From: Notamacropus eugenii
Lineage: Eukaryota > Chordata > Mammalia > Diprotodontia > Macropodidae
Reading direction: 5' to 3'
DNA: 64,000 bases
Assembly (NCBI RefSeq): GCF_028372415.1
Contig: NC_092875.1
Location: 195,555,872-195,619,871, forward strand
Positions within the stretch are counted from its first letter, which is position 1. Every line of letters begins with the position of its first letter. The notes below the pieces were generated by a model, which was given only the letters and a program-made list of their open reading frames with translations, was not told the DNA's origin and ran no database searches. The translations under genes and the position numbers were made by a program. Positions 45,853 through 57,394 of this stretch are shown piece by piece.

Positions 45853-48800
45853 CTACCAGAAAAAACTCTCACACACTGTGGTTGTTGCTGTGCATAAAGT
45901 TCTCCTGGTTCTGCTCCTTTCACTCAGCATCAGGTCATATAAGTCCTTCCAGGCCTCTCTGAAGTCTTCTTGTTCATCATTTCTTATGGCACAATAGTAC
46001 TCCATTACATTCATATACCATAATTTATTCAGCCATTCCCCAATTGATGGACATCCCCTTGACTTCCAGTTTTTGGCAACTACATAGAGTGCTGCTATAA
46101 ATATTTTTGTACATGTGGGACCCTTTCCCATTTTTATGATCTCTTGGGGATATAGTCCTAGTAGCGATATTGCTGGGTCAAAGGGTATGCACATTTTTGT
46201 AGTCCTTTGGGCATAGTTCCAAATTGCTCTCCAGAATGGTTGGATGCGCTCACAGCTCCACCAACAATGAATTAGTGTTCCAACTCTCCCACATCCTCTC
46301 CAGCATTTATCATTTTCTTGTTCTGTCATGCTTGCCAATCTTATAGGTGTGATGTGGTACCTCAGAGTTGTTTTGATTTGCATCTCTCTAACCAATAGTG
46401 ATTTAGAGCATTTTTTCATATGATTATAGATAGCTTTAATTTCTTCCTCTGAAAATTGCCTGTTCATATCCTTTGACCATTTATCAATTGGGGAATGACT
46501 TGTATGATTATACATTTGGGTCAGTTCTCTATATATTCTAGAAATGAGGCCTTTATCCCCGAGCTTAGCTGTAAAAATTTTTTCCCAATTTACTACATCC
46601 CTCCGGATTTTGGTTGCATTGGGTTTGGTTGTGCAAAAACTTCTCAGTTTAATGTACTCAAAGTTATCCATTTTGCATTTCATAATGCATTCTATCTCTC
46701 CTTTAGTAAAGAATTCTTCCCTTCTCCATAGATCTGATAAATACACTATTCCTTGCTTCTCCAGTTTGTTCATGGTATCAATCTTTATACCTAAATCATG
46801 TACCCATTTGGACTTTATTCTTGTGTACGGTGTCAGGTATGGGTCTATGCCTAATTTCCACCACACTGTTATCCAGTTTTCCCAGCAATTTTTGTCAAAC
46901 AATGGGTTCTTATCCCAGAAGCTGGGGTCCTTGGGTTTATCAAACAGAAGGTTGCTATATTCCTTGCCTACTTCATCTTGAGTGCCAAGTCTATTCCACT
47001 TGTCTACCTCTCTGTTTCTTAGCCAATACCAAGTGGTTTTGATAATTGCTGCTTTATAGTATAGTTTAAGGTCTGGTAGCGCTAGGCCACCTTCCCAAGC
47101 ATTTCTTTTCATTAGTCCCTTTGATATTCTGGACCTTTTGTTTTTCCAAATGAATTTTGATATTATTTTATCCAGCTCTAGAAAGTAATTGTCTGATAGT
47201 TTAATTGGTATGGCACTAAATAAGTATATTAATTTGGGTAGAATTGTCATTTTTATTATATTAGCACGGCCTACCCATGAGCAACTAATGTTTTTCCACT
47301 TACTTAAATCTGAGTTTATTTGTGCAAAAAGTGTCTTGTAATTGTGTTCATATAGTCCCTGGGTTTGTTTTGGCAGGTAGACTCCTAAGTATTTTATACT
47401 GTCTACCCTAACTTTAAATGGGATTTCTCTTTCTATCTCTTGCTGTTGAACTTTGTTGCTAATATATAGGAATGCAGAGGATTTGTGTGGGTTTATTTTG
47501 TACCCTGCAACTTTGCCAAAGTTGTTTATTAATTCAAGTAATTTTTTACTTGAATCTCTGGGATTCTCTAGGTAAATCATCATATCATCTGCAAAGAGTG
47601 ATAACTTAGTTTCTTCTTTGGCTATTCTAATTCCTTGAATATCTTTATCTTGTCTAATTGCTACAGCTAACATTTCTAGTACCATATTGAATAATAGTGG
47701 TGATAATGGACAACCTTGTTTCACCCCTGATCTTATTGGGAATGCATCTAGCTTATCCCCATTGCATATAATGCTTGCTGAAGGTTTTAGATAGATACTG
47801 CTTATTATTTTATGGAAAGTTCCCTTTATTCCTACGTTCTCCAATGTTTTTAGTAGTAATGGATGTTGTATTTTGTCAAAAGCTTTTTCTGCATCTATTG
47901 AGATAATCATGTGGTTTTTGTTAGCTTTGTTGTTGATGTGGTCGATAATGCTAATAGTTTTCCTAATATTGAACCAGCCCTGTAGTCCTGGTATGAATCC
48001 TACCTGATCATAATGTATTAATCTCGTGATAAGATGCTGTATTCGTTTTGCTAAAATCTTATTTAAAATTTTTGCATCTATATTCATTAGGGAAATTGGT
48101 CTATAATTTTCTTTCTCTGTTTTGTCTCTTCCTGGTTTGGGTATCAAAACCATATTTGTATCATAGAAAGAATTTGGGAGGACTCCTTCTTCCCCAATTT
48201 TCAAGAATAGTGTATGTAGTATTGGAATTAACTGTTCTTTAAATGTTTGATAGAATTCACTTGTGAATCCATCTGGCCCTGGAGATTTTTTCCTAGGGAG
48301 TTCATTGATGGCTTGTTCAATTTCTTTTTCTGAGATGGGGTTGTTTAAGTATTCAACTTCCTCTTCTGTTAATCTGGGCAATTTGTATTTTTTAAAATAT
48401 TCATCCATCTCGTTTAGATTGTCGAATTTGTGGGCATAAAGTTGGGCAAAGTAGTTTCTAATTATTGTTTTAATTTCCTCCTCATTGGAGGTGAGTTCAC
48501 CCCTTTCATTTTTAATGTTAGTAATTTGGTTTTCTTCTTTCTTTTTTTTGATCAGATTAACCAAAGGTTTATCAATTTTATTAGTTTTTTCATAAAACCA
48601 ACTATTGGTTTTATTTATTAATTCAATAGTTTTCTTTATTTCAATTTTATTAATCTCTCCTTTGGTTTTCAGTATTTCTAATTTGGTATTTACTTGGGGA
48701 TTTTCAATTTGTTCTTTTTCTAGCTTTTTCAACTGCAAGCCTAAGTCATTGATCTCCTCTTTCTCTATTTTATTTATGTAAGCATTCAGAGATATAAAAC

Positions 48801-49743
48801 TTCCCCTAATAACTGCTTTTGCAGTGTCCCATAAGTTTTGGTACGTTGTCTCACTATTGTCATTCTCTTGAATGAAGTTGTTGATTGTTTCTATGATTTC
48901 TTCTTTAACCCAATCCTTCTTTAGAATTAGATTATTTAGTTTCCAATTGATTTTTGGTTTCTCTTTCCATGGCCTTTTATTACATGTAATTTTTAATGCA
49001 TTATGATCTGAAAAGGATGCATTGATTATCTCTACCTTTCTGCACTGGATTGTGAGATTTTTATGTCCTAGTACATGGTCAATTTTTGTAAATGTTCCAT
49101 GTACCGCTGAGAAAAAGGTATATTCCTTTCTATTCCCATTTAATTTTCTCCAAAGATCTATCATATCTACCTTATCCAGAGTTTTATTTACCTCCTTAAC
49201 CTCTTTCTTGTTTATTTTAAGGTTGGATTTATCGAGTTCAGAGAGGGGGAGGTTGAGGTCCCCCACTAGTATAGTTTTGCTATCAATTTCTTCCTTCAAC
49301 TCCCCCAACCTCTCCTCTAAGAATCTGGATGCTATACCACTTGGAGCATACATGTTTAGTAATGATATTGCTTCATTGTCTATGGTGCCTTTTAGTAGGA
49401 TATAGTTTCCATCCTTATCCCTTTTGATTAGATCTATTTCTGCTTTTGCTTTGTCTGAGATTAGGATTGCTACTCCTGCCTTTCTTACATGAGCTGAAGC
49501 ACAATATATTCTGCTCCATCCTTTGACCTTTATCCTATGTGTATCCCCCCGTTTCAAATGTGTTTCTTGTAAGCAGCATATTGTTGGATTATGGCTTTTA
49601 ATCCATTCTGCTATCCGTCTCCATTTTATGGGAGAGTTCATCCCATTCACATTCACAGTTATGATTACAATCTGTGTATTTCCCTCCACCCTCTTTCCCA
49701 CCATTTGTGCTTTTAACTCTCCCGTCTCCCTTCCCCTCCTCAA
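45853..49743 (-). CDS. LINE-1 ORF2 protein: endonuclease and reverse transcriptase
   Basis: 1296 residues, close to the usual L1 ORF2 length of about 1275. The N-terminal apurinic-like endonuclease spans about residues 22-255. It shows the catalytic Glu in QETH (E60), GDLN (161-164), [19 protein letters not shown] around residues 208-226, and SDH (245-247). The reverse transcriptase covers about 480-780, with SPGPDG (487-492), NYRPISL (546-552), the Asp-bearing SIDAEKAFD (D617) and the catalytic FADD (717-720). A Cys-rich segment CWRGCG...HCWWSC lies around 1147-1164. No stop or frameshift interrupts it. The first ATG is at 49743; a second Met at residue 14 (49704) lies closer to the first conserved endonuclease residues and could be the true start. 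The protein makes the DNA nick and copies L1 RNA in the nucleus. Translation probably follows ORF1 by reinitiation or a similar mechanism, because both sit on one RNA. Confidence 0.96.
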   Translation of the reverse strand: MRRGRETGELKAQMVGKRVEGNTQIVIITVNVNGMNSPIKWRRIAEWIKSHNPTICCLQETHLKRGDTHRIKVKGWSRIYCASAHVRKAGVAILISDKAKAEIDLIKRDKDGNYILLKGTIDNEAISLLNMYAPSGIASRFLEERLGELKEEIDSKTILVGDLNLPLSELDKSNLKINKKEVKEVNKTLDKVDMIDLWRKLNGNRKEYTFFSAVHGTFTKIDHVLGHKNLTIQCRKVEIINASFSDHNALKITCNKRPWKEKPKINWKLNNLILKKDWVKEEIIETINNFIQENDNSETTYQNLWDTAKAVIRGSFISLNAYINKIEKEEINDLGLQLKKLEKEQIENPQVNTKLEILKTKGEINKIEIKKTIELINKTNSWFYEKTNKIDKPLVNLIKKKKEENQITNIKNERGELTSNEEEIKTIIRNYFAQLYAHKFDNLNEMDEYFKKYKLPRLTEEEVEYLNNPISEKEIEQAINELPRKKSPGPDGFTSEFYQTFKEQLIPILHTLFLKIGEEGVLPNSFYDTNMVLIPKPGRDKTEKENYRPISLMNIDAKILNKILAKRIQHLITRLIHYDQVGFIPGLQGWFNIRKTISIIDHINNKANKNHMIISIDAEKAFDKIQHPLLLKTLENVGIKGTFHKIISSIYLKPSASIICNGDKLDAFPIRSGVKQGCPLSPLLFNMVLEMLAVAIRQDKDIQGIRIAKEETKLSLFADDMMIYLENPRDSSKKLLELINNFGKVAGYKINPHKSSAFLYISNKVQQQEIEREIPFKVRVDSIKYLGVYLPKQTQGLYEHNYKTLFAQINSDLSKWKNISCSWVGRANIIKMTILPKLIYLFSAIPIKLSDNYFLELDKIISKFIWKNKRSRISKGLMKRNAWEGGLALPDLKLYYKAAIIKTTWYWLRNREVDKWNRLGTQDEVGKEYSNLLFDKPKDPSFWDKNPLFDKNCWENWITVWWKLGIDPYLTPYTRIKSKWVHDLGIKIDTMNKLEKQGIVYLSDLWRREEFFTKGEIECIMKCKMDNFEYIKLRSFCTTKPNATKIRRDVVNWEKIFTAKLGDKGLISRIYRELTQMYNHTSHSPIDKWSKDMNRQFSEEEIKAIYNHMKKCSKSLLVREMQIKTTLRYHITPIRLASMTEQENDKCWRGCGRVGTLIHCWWSCERIQPFWRAIWNYAQRTTKMCIPFDPAISLLGLYPQEIIKMGKGPTCTKIFIAALYVVAKNWKSRGCPSIGEWLNKLWYMNVMEYYCAIRNDEQEDFREAWKDLYDLMLSERSRTRRTLCTATTTVCESFFW

Positions 49744-50269
49744 TAGTATTCACTTTTCTCCCCCTCCTCCTGCAGCCTTCCCCTCCTTCTTTTAGCCCCC
49801 CTCCCTTTTAGTCCCCTTTACTCTTATTGCTTCTTTCCTCCCTTTTAGCCACCCTCCCCTTTCTTCCCCCTTCCCCTCCTACTACCTATAGAGCTAGTTA
49901 GGATTATCTGTTTAAGGTTATTGTTCCCTCCTTTGAACAAATCAGATGAGAGTACCTCTCAAACAATGCTCATCTCCCTCCCCTCCTTCCCTCTACTATG
50001 GTTTTGTACTTCTTCCTGTGATATAATTTGCCATTTTCTGCTTCCCCCTTTCCACACCTCCTATTACATTCCCTTCTCATACTTAAATCATATTTTTGCC
50101 ATGACATCATTTACTTTATGCCCGTTCCCTCTACATATATCCCTTTTATCATAATAGCTGCACAGTTCTCAAGATTAACAGGTATCATCTTCCCTTACAG
50201 GGAGGTAAACAGATTGCCCTAATTGAGTTGCAAGTTTTTGTTTTTGTTTTTTCCCCTCTGTTTACCTTT
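49744..50269 (-). other. L1 inter-ORF spacer
   Basis: 526 bp of strongly purine-rich sequence in L1 sense (pyrimidine-rich on the plus strand). It is much longer than the roughly 60-bp spacer of human L1. It has no open frame of note. It could contribute to ORF2 translation, but that is speculation. Confidence 0.8.
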
Positions 50270-51451
50270 TTATGATTCTCTGGAGACCTGCATTTGAAGA
50301 TCAAATTGTCTATTGAGTTCTGGTGTTTTGGTCAGGAAGCTCTGGAAATCCCTTATTTCGTTGAATGACTTTCTCCTTGCCTGAAATGTTATGCTGAACT
50401 TTGCTGGGTAGTTGATCCTCGGTTGGAGTCCCAACTCCTTTGCCTTACGGAATATTGGGTTCCAATTCTTTCGATCTTTTAATGTAGAAGCTGCAAGGTC
50501 CTGTGTGATCCTGACTGTGTGACCTTGATATTTAAATTGTTTCTTTCTGGCTGCTTGTAGTATTTTCTCCTTCACTTGATAGCTCTGGAATTTGGCAACT
50601 ATATTTCTTGGGGTTTTGAGTTTGGGATCCCTTTCCGGTGGGGAACGGTGGATTCTTTCGATGACTATTTTGCCCTCTGAGTCTAGTACTTCTGGGCAGT
50701 TTTCCTTGATGATTTCCTGGAAGATATTGTCCAGACTCTTTTCTTCATCATGGGTTTCTGGCAGGCCAATAATTCTTAGATTTTCTCTCCTGGATCTATT
50801 TTCCAGGTCAGTTGTTTTTCCAATTAAATATTTTAGATTTTCTTCTATCTTTTCATTCTTTAGATTTTGTTTGACTGATTCTTGTTGCCTCATTGAGTCA
50901 TTAGTTTCTACTTGCCCAATTCTAATCTTGATCGTATTGTTTTCTTCAGTTAGCTTTCGCATCTCCTTTTCCATCTGGCCAATTTTTCCCTTTAAGGAGC
51001 TATTTTCTCCATTTAATTTTTGTACTTCTTTTTCCATTCGACCAATTTTCCCAGTTAGGTTTTGGGTTTCCTTTTCCATCTGATCAATTTTCCCTATTAG
51101 GTTTTGAGTTTCCTTTTCCGTTTGATTAACTCTTCCTTTTAGGGAATTATTCTCTCCAGTTAATTTTTGAACTTCCTTTTCCATTTCTTCAATTTTCTTT
51201 TTCAGATTGATGTTCTCATCAGTGAATTCTTTTTTTATGGTTTTAAAATCATTGGCCAGTTTTTCTTTTATATCCTTCTTCAGACGTTCCAGGTAATCTA
51301 GTTGTGCTTGCGAGAAATTCATAGTCCCATCTGAGGTTTCAGATGGAAGTACAGTCTCAGTTCTGACCTCTTTGGTGTTTGTGTTTTGGTCCTTATCCCC
51401 ATAGAAAGATTCTATGGTTTTTTCATTTTTCGTCTGCTTTTTCCGATTCAT
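50270..51451 (-). CDS. LINE-1 ORF1 protein: RNA-binding chaperone
   Basis: 393 residues, somewhat longer than human L1 ORF1p (about 338). Residues 1-45 are a charged, probably disordered N-terminus. A long coiled coil follows (about 50-220), the trimerisation region in known ORF1 proteins. Residues 90-180 consist of five related units of 21, 14, 14, 21 and 21 residues, each starting MEKE or TEKE, so they keep the heptad register. The RNA-recognition-type domain begins at NLRIIGLPE (about 224-232), includes IVIERIHRSPPERDP and reaches about 315. A C-terminal domain follows, with ITQDLAASTLKDRKNW and LGLQPRINYPAKFSI. The start at 51451 is the first Met and gives a Lys-rich beginning. The protein packages L1 RNA in the cytoplasm. 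Confidence 0.95.
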   Translation of the reverse strand: MNRKKQTKNEKTIESFYGDKDQNTNTKEVRTETVLPSETSDGTMNFSQAQLDYLERLKKDIKEKLANDFKTIKKEFTDENINLKKKIEEMEKEVQKLTGENNSLKGRVNQTEKETQNLIGKIDQMEKETQNLTGKIGRMEKEVQKLNGENSSLKGKIGQMEKEMRKLTEENNTIKIRIGQVETNDSMRQQESVKQNLKNEKIEENLKYLIGKTTDLENRSRRENLRIIGLPETHDEEKSLDNIFQEIIKENCPEVLDSEGKIVIERIHRSPPERDPKLKTPRNIVAKFQSYQVKEKILQAARKKQFKYQGHTVRITQDLAASTLKDRKNWNPIFRKAKELGLQPRINYPAKFSITFQARRKSFNEIRDFQSFLTKTPELNRQFDLQMQVSRES

Positions 51452-52395
51452 GATGTTGGCTGAGTGTTGTAGCTTTTGGTTCTTTCAGTCAGAAGATACA
51501 GATCTTTTAAGTTGAGTTGATGTTTGTCTAGGCTAAAAGCAGGCTTTTTTTTGTTGTTGTTGTTTCCCAGATCAACCCTGGGTTTAGCTTGATAGGTGTG
51601 TGGGAGGTGTGGTCTGGTCTCAGGATATCTCCTCAGCTGGCCTGAGGCAAAGGCAAGGTCTGGGGGATGGTGATCCCAGCTTCCCTATTGTCTTCCCTTT
51701 TCCCCTGGAGGGCTGGGGCACGCCTAGAGGCTAATGCGTGTTCCCGCCCCTCCTGGGGCTCGTCTCCCGGGCTGCGGCTTGCTTGGGTCTCAGTGCGAAT
51801 TTTTCTCTGCCCTGGGTCGTCTGTCCCTCCAGATAGCCTCCACCACGGTAGGAAGAATCCCCCTTTGCCACCTCTCCAGCCTCTGGTGTTATGAGACCAC
51901 CCGCCCCCTTCTGCTGCTCCCACTGATCCAGGATCAATCTGGGGAAGAATTTTATGGTTCCCTCACGGTCACCAGTGGGGAGGGGAGAGCACTTACTGAT
52001 CACTCCGGCATCCCAGCTCCTGGATGTTCAAGTAGTGACCCACTGAAGTCCCGTCTTTAGGCTGAAGATTTCAAAGGCTGTTGCGCTGATATCGTTGGCT
52101 CGGCCTGGCTTATCTCCTGCTCCGCTGGTCTCGCCCGCCACTCTCGGGCCCCTCGGGTCGCCTCCGCCCTGTTGCGCCGACCGCGCTGCGCTGTGCGCCG
52201 GGGTCTTACCCCCGCGGAACAGATCCCTCCCGTGGACCTTCCAGTCCAGCCTGGGCTCCGAATCTGTCAAAGCCCGTCTCCCACTGGATTCTACACCTCC
52301 AAAGTCTGGTCAGACTCTCCCCCCAGATATATCCAGAGGAGTTTTTCCAGGAGCTTAGGTGAGTCGTTGCTTTCACTCCGCCATCTTGGCTCCGC
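51452..52395 (-). promoter_or_regulatory. L1 5' UTR with internal promoter and CpG-rich start
   Basis: The first L1-sense bases are gcggagccaagatggcggag. The motif CCAAGATGGC matches a YY1 site, a factor known to set L1 transcription start in human. CpG dinucleotides cluster at 52080-52300, in contrast to the CpG-poor surroundings. L1 promoters are internal and are normally silenced by CpG methylation. No tandem monomers are visible. Confidence 0.85.
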
Positions 52396-52409
52396 CTATA
52401 GTAACTTTA
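52396..52409. repeat. Target-site duplication of the intact L1, right copy
   Basis: ctatagtaacttta, identical to 45447-45460. Confidence 0.95.
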
Positions 52410-52490
52410 AGTGGAATTTCTTTTTCTATCTCTTACTGTTGGGCTTTGTTAGTAATACATAGAAATGCCAGTGATTTATGTTGCTACAAT
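52410..52490 (-). mobile_element. Older host L1, continuation
   Basis: 'agtggaatttctttttctat', 'ctcttactgttgggctttgt' and 'aatacatagaaatgcc' match the intact copy at about 47415-47480. They join the interrupted end at 45446 when the young L1 is removed. Confidence 0.85.
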
Positions 52491-52494
52491 ATAT

Positions 52495-53175
52495 CAATTG
52501 TATGAATAAAATAATTCAAATTTCCATATTAGTTATATTATATTTAAAAAGATAAGACAAATATGGTGAGAAAACTACACTTCAGTTTTCACTCAGAGTT
52601 CATCAGTTCTTTTTCTAGAGGTGGATAGTGTTTTTTCATCTTATGTCCTTTGAACTTTTTTTGGATCATTGTATTGGTCAGAGTAGTTAAGTTTTTCATA
52701 GTTAATCATAATTACAATATTGCTCTCATTCTGTGCAATGATCTGGTTCTGCTCACTTTGCATCAGTTAATATAGGCCTTGCCATGTTTTTCTGAAAATA
52801 TCCCCTTGTCATTTTTTATAGCACAATAGTATTCCATCACAACTATGTGCCATGATTTGCTTAGCCATTCACTAACTGATAGGCATTCCTTCAATTTCTC
52901 ATTATTTGCCATCACAAAAGAGCTGCTATATGTATTTTTGTACATATAAATCCTATTCCTTTTTCTTTGATTTCTTTGGGATACAGATCTAGTAGCATTT
53001 CTGGGTTGAAAGATGTACACAGTTTTTATTGTCCTTTAGGCATAGTTCCAAATTATTATCTACAATGGTTGGATCAGTTCACAACTCTACCGACAGTAAA
53101 TTAATCTACATATTTTATTCATCCCTTCTAGCATTTGTCATTTCTGATATATGTGAGGTGGTATTTCAGAACTGT
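52495..53175 (-). repeat. Separate L1 3' fragment, reverse
   Basis: Minus-strand 52763-53020 encodes FVMANNEKLKECLSVSEWLS and [14 protein letters not shown], the ORF2 C-terminal pattern. The 3' UTR portion resembles the copy at 10250-10450 more than the intact L1, so it is another subfamily. Confidence 0.75.
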
Positions 53176-53179
53176 TTCT

Positions 53180-55080
53180 TGAAATATTTGTTGAAGTGAA
53201 TTAGAGGAGAAATAGTGAGACAATTCAGAAAATGAAGAGAAGGAAGACAGAATAAAGGGAAGTTATACTTTCCACTGGAACATGTAAAGTGGGATAAGTT
53301 CAACTAATGTTTCTAAGGATCAAGACTAGTTTCTCAAAGAATTCATATGAAATATCCCAAACTAGTCAAATAGAATAGTATATATTTTCTTGTTGGTATT
53401 ATTTCAATTCCCAGAGCACAAAGGTCAGGTAAACAATAAAGAAATACATTATTAGTCCCAGAAAATAGGTCTAAAGAAAAAAACAAAACAAACTAATTTT
53501 ACACAATGCTTTCCAATTATGATTACAACAATACATATGGAAAGAAACCTCTTAGATAGCTAACTAAACATTGACTCATCTATGGTATGAGTGTTAAATT
53601 CATATTTCAGGTCTTCTTTTAGGGAGTATACATTACTTGCCATATCTATCTAAGGAGACTCATGTTGGGTTAAATGTGCTGGATAGTTAATTGCTAACGT
53701 AAATACAACAACATTTTTTTTAAAAAGATGCCAAACTCATAAAAATTTAGTCCTTAAAATTAACATGTCATTGATTGTATCTAATATTTGCCATTTCTTT
53801 AAGTATCTCCATGGGAAAAATCCCATAATTAACTAATTAACCCTTTGCCATTACAAATTAATTTTTCCACCCAAAACATACTACTATAATTAGAGCAATG
53901 AAATTGGTCAAGGTTAAGGGTTAACCTTTACATTTCTTAATGATTAGAGTGTTAAAAAGATAACATTCATTACCTATTAACTAATTTCTTCTTGCATATG
54001 TAAGAGCAGAAACACAATTGGCCTATAAGCACTGATATGTAGCAACCTGACTTGATTTATATAAAGTGTAGTCTACTTTCATTTGCAACTACTAAAATTT
54101 CAGTAGAAAACTGCAAAGTGGACAGTTAGAACTAGGCAAACTGTTAGCACTTCTCCTCTCTTCCCCACCTACCAAAAACTCCTTCAAAATTAAATATTCA
54201 GCTTTTTTTGTTTTATGGGTCAAGTGACATTGCAAAATTTGGTTGCAAACATCATACCACTTATGGTTTGCAGATTTATCCTGGAATTACTGGGTAAAAG
54301 GGGTTCTAAATGTACTATGAAGCTCCATATTTAATTCAAGCTGGTTTCTGATTTGTGGGCTAACCACGAAATGGACAGGAAAAGAAAATTATCTGAGGCA
54401 CAGTTTGAAATCTAACAAACAAGAGTCTGATCCTTTAAGTAGAATCAGAATAGATACAAATTCAAGTAGACTTGAAGCAAAGTACTCCCTCGAATACTGG
54501 AGAGGGGCAGTCCATTAGAAGACGGAGTCAAACCTCTAGGGTCTGAAAAATGAGGACAGAATGAAAGGGCCTACAGCATAATCCTCTGCAACTCTATTAA
54601 TGAATTGAAGGATGGATGTGTTTGTAATTGTTAAAAATCTATTATAGGGCATAGTGTAGCCTGTTCCTATCTGAAGTAAGGGGACACAAGGAGAATATGG
54701 GCAAATTAAATTGACAGATAATCTAAAAACCTTTTAGGAGAGTTGCTAATGAGGATCTGGCCAATTCAAGGCTTTTTTTTTCTTTCTTTATTTCTCCTCT
54801 AAGGTGGAGATGCTAATGGAGAAGGGAATAGCCACAAGGTAGATGGAGATGGGGAAATGTTCAATAATCCATAAAATGGATCCACAGTCTCTGAGTGATT
54901 GAAAGCTTCCTTTCTCTTCATTTGCTCCTCAGGGAAAATGCAAACTTTGAATGGAAGAAAAAAAAATAAAGGCTTACAAGATTTATCCCTAGAGGGAGAA
55001 TGAGAAAAATAACAGGTTTATGATATTATTGAAATCCTGGCAAATTGTTTCAATTCAGTTTTAGCATCTTCTATTTACAA
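53180..55080. other. No gene recognised
   Basis: AT-rich sequence with A- and T-rich runs only. No repeat signature is clear. Confidence 0.5.
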
Positions 55081-55082
55081 GA

Positions 55083-55235
55083 TCATAAATTTAGAGTAAG
55101 GGGGATATAAGTAGTTATCTGGACCAACACTTTCATTTTATATATGAGGAAACTGAGGCCCAGAGTGTGTAAGTGACTTTCTCAACACAACACAGCCAGG
55201 ATTTGAACCCTGGCTCTCTGACTCCATCTCTACCA
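55083..55235 (-). repeat. CORE-SINE/MIR copy, reverse
   Basis: 'tatatgaggaaactgaggcc', 'cagagtgtgtaagtgacttt' and 'gatttgaaccctggctctct'. Confidence 0.78.
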
Positions 55236-55239
55236 TATT

Positions 55240-56800
55240 ATCTTCCAAAATACATCAGGAACTACTCATACCTTCCTTGGGTAACTATCTCAAGACCCAG
55301 ACCCCACTCTCTCTTAAGTCTTAAATGTTGTTTAAATAAGTCCCATCTAGGCGACATCAGGACTTTGGCACAAAGATCAGTTCTAATAGGCTTACAGTTT
55401 ATCAACTACCCATTATTATTTTTTTAATGTGTTCTCCACCCTTTCCCTTTTTTTCTTCAGTTGTTTAGATTAAGACTAGTTTATTTCCAACAAATCTGAT
55501 TTTTATGTTCTCCTAGTGAACAAGCATTCCTCTTGACTTCATGCTTTCTTTTTATTGCTTTAAGTCTGCTGTACTATAAAAATACTAAAACCTCTTTCCT
55601 CTCTCTGCTCTGGAAATCTTTTTCAGACAGAAGGGAAATGGGAGAATTTTTTGCAAATCAAGCCTTCCTGGAAGTTGCTAAAACCCTGATCTTCAGGAAA
55701 GAGAATTCATAGGGATGGGTGAATCCAGATGTGCTTCCAGATTGAGACACATAGGCTATTTTATAAATGTTTGGGTTTCTGTTGAAACCCAAAATATATT
55801 TTTCCAAAAGGCTTTTCTCTTCCTCAAAAAAAAAAAAACCAAAACTTATGTGCAATTTAAGGGAAATTTAGTCCATGTGTTTCTGATTCATTTACACTTA
55901 ACTCATCAAAATAATGTTTGCTGAGAGCTATTGGGTGTCCAAGAGGCCCCTTGATCTTTTCTTTTCCTTAACAAGCTGTTCACTTGCCTGCCTTCCCACC
56001 TCCCTCAGAACCAGGAAGCTACATTTGGCCCAAACATTTGAGGTCTGTTTAAAACTTGGGACCCAGTAGGATCAAATAAGTTCAAAACATTGAAAAACAT
56101 GCTCTCCCATCCCTAATAATTACCCTCTTAAGACCAGAATAACAGAGATATAAATATATATTTGACTGCTCAGAAATGAACTTCCCTATGTTTTTACAAA
56201 ACAATTAGATTAATTTAGAATGGCTGCAATCTTGATGTGATGATTGGCATGGATTCAGCAGTTCTGTTGCAAGGCATGGATAGTGATAAATAATGTTTCT
56301 CTCACTTTCCACAGACATTTTCCAAACCCAAGAAAGTGTAAATAAAGAAAGAAAACCACACATTCAAATAACAACAAAACCCAACAATAACCAAATGCTA
56401 GACCAAGTTTGGGAAGATTTGGTAGATGAGAACAACACAGATATATACTACTATATTTAAAGTGGACAAAACTCGAAGGATGTATAGTCCTGGGAACATT
56501 CTTTGGGAAAAATAATAAAGCATGTGTAGAACTTGAGGTGGAGAAGAGAACACTTTTATGCACCCATGTTATTATTGGGTAATTTTTCATTTCAAAGGAA
56601 AAAGAACTTTTCCCTTACAGCTGTTGGTAGAGTGGGAAAGGATGCAGAGCTCAAAGAGCAAAGCTTCCTCTGTGCTCACTTCAGAAAAGGTAGAAGGCTG
56701 AGTCTCTGGGAACTGTCATGGTGCCATGCCTCAGATTTTTTCTGGCCATCTCATGGATGAGTCATTTTCATTCCTGGGTCTATGAGATAACTATAGATAT
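55240..56800. other. No gene recognised
   Basis: A 111-codon minus frame (56255-56590) is Ser/Phe/Leu-rich and has no known domain. Otherwise unassigned. Confidence 0.5.
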
Positions 56801-56804
56801 ATTT

Positions 56805-57015
56805 AACCTCTAGGAGTACAGGAGTATAGCTGAAGACCAGAAAGATCTTTCTGAGAGGCCAACTAGTCAATCCAATGCTTTTATTTCACAAATGCAGAAA
56901 CTGAGGACCTGGGAGGTAATATAGATTTTCCATGGTAATATAGTAAGTAGGAGGTAGAGTAAGGATTTGGAATCAGAACCTCTGGTGTCAAATTCATGAT
57001 TTGTCCCACTATGCA
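56805..57015 (-). repeat. CORE-SINE/MIR copy, reverse
   Basis: 'cacaaatgcagaaactgagg', 'ggtaatatagtaagtaggag' and 'ttggaatcagaacctctggt'. Confidence 0.65.
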
Positions 57016-57144
57016 ACACAACCAGCACAACTTTGATTGGAGTTAGCTGACAGCTTTCTAATGCTAACACACTTAGGTCACAAAGAAATTGGAAATAAGT
57101 GTGAGAAAGTGGTCTAGAAGTTATAGGAATCTGCAATGAAGGGA

Positions 57145-57390
57145 CAAATCACGTAAGAGTAAGAACATTAGATTAGGAGTTGGGTTATCATGCTAACTTC
57201 TTGCTTTTCTATAATCTTGGGGAAGAAACAACTTCTGCATTCCTCAGGTTCCTTGTTTGCAAAATGGAACTAGTACCTGCAATACCTACCCTAGCTATCT
57301 CACAGAGTTCTTGTGAGATCAAATAAGATAATGATTGAGAAAGAGATCTGAAAAGTTAAAAGCACTGTATGAGTGAAAAGCATTACTTTT
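57145..57390 (+). repeat. CORE-SINE copy
   Basis: 'cattagattaggagttgggt', 'gttccttgtttgcaaaatgg', 'gagttcttgtgagatcaaat' and 'aaagcactgtatgagtgaaa'. Confidence 0.72.
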
Positions 57391-57394
57391 CCTC

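Larger units (their letters stand above)
45461..52395 (-). mobile_element. Full-length LINE-1 with both ORFs intact
   Basis: This is a 6935-bp L1 in minus orientation. In transcript order it holds a 944-bp CpG-rich 5' UTR (52395-51452), ORF1 (51451-50270), a 526-bp spacer, ORF2 (49743-45853) and a 392-bp 3' UTR plus A-rich tail (45852-45461). L1s copy themselves by target-primed reverse transcription: ORF2 nicks DNA and primes synthesis from the L1 RNA, and ORF1 binds that RNA. Intact frames, an undegraded CpG-rich start and a perfect 14-bp duplication all point to a recent insertion. The nick would read CTTTA/AG on the plus strand, loosely like the L1 endonuclease preference TTTT/AA. Activity is inferred, not shown. 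Confidence 0.96.

Noticed and set aside
50592-51083. 163-codon plus frame
   Set aside because: It is the antisense shadow of the L1 ORF1 coiled coil.
52080-52300. CpG-rich patch as a host gene promoter
   Set aside because: It lies entirely inside the L1 5' UTR, so it marks the L1 promoter rather than a host gene.
51633-52462. Several overlapping frames in GC-rich DNA
   Set aside because: They lie in the L1 5' UTR, where high GC lowers stop frequency. None matches a protein, and the region is explained by the L1.
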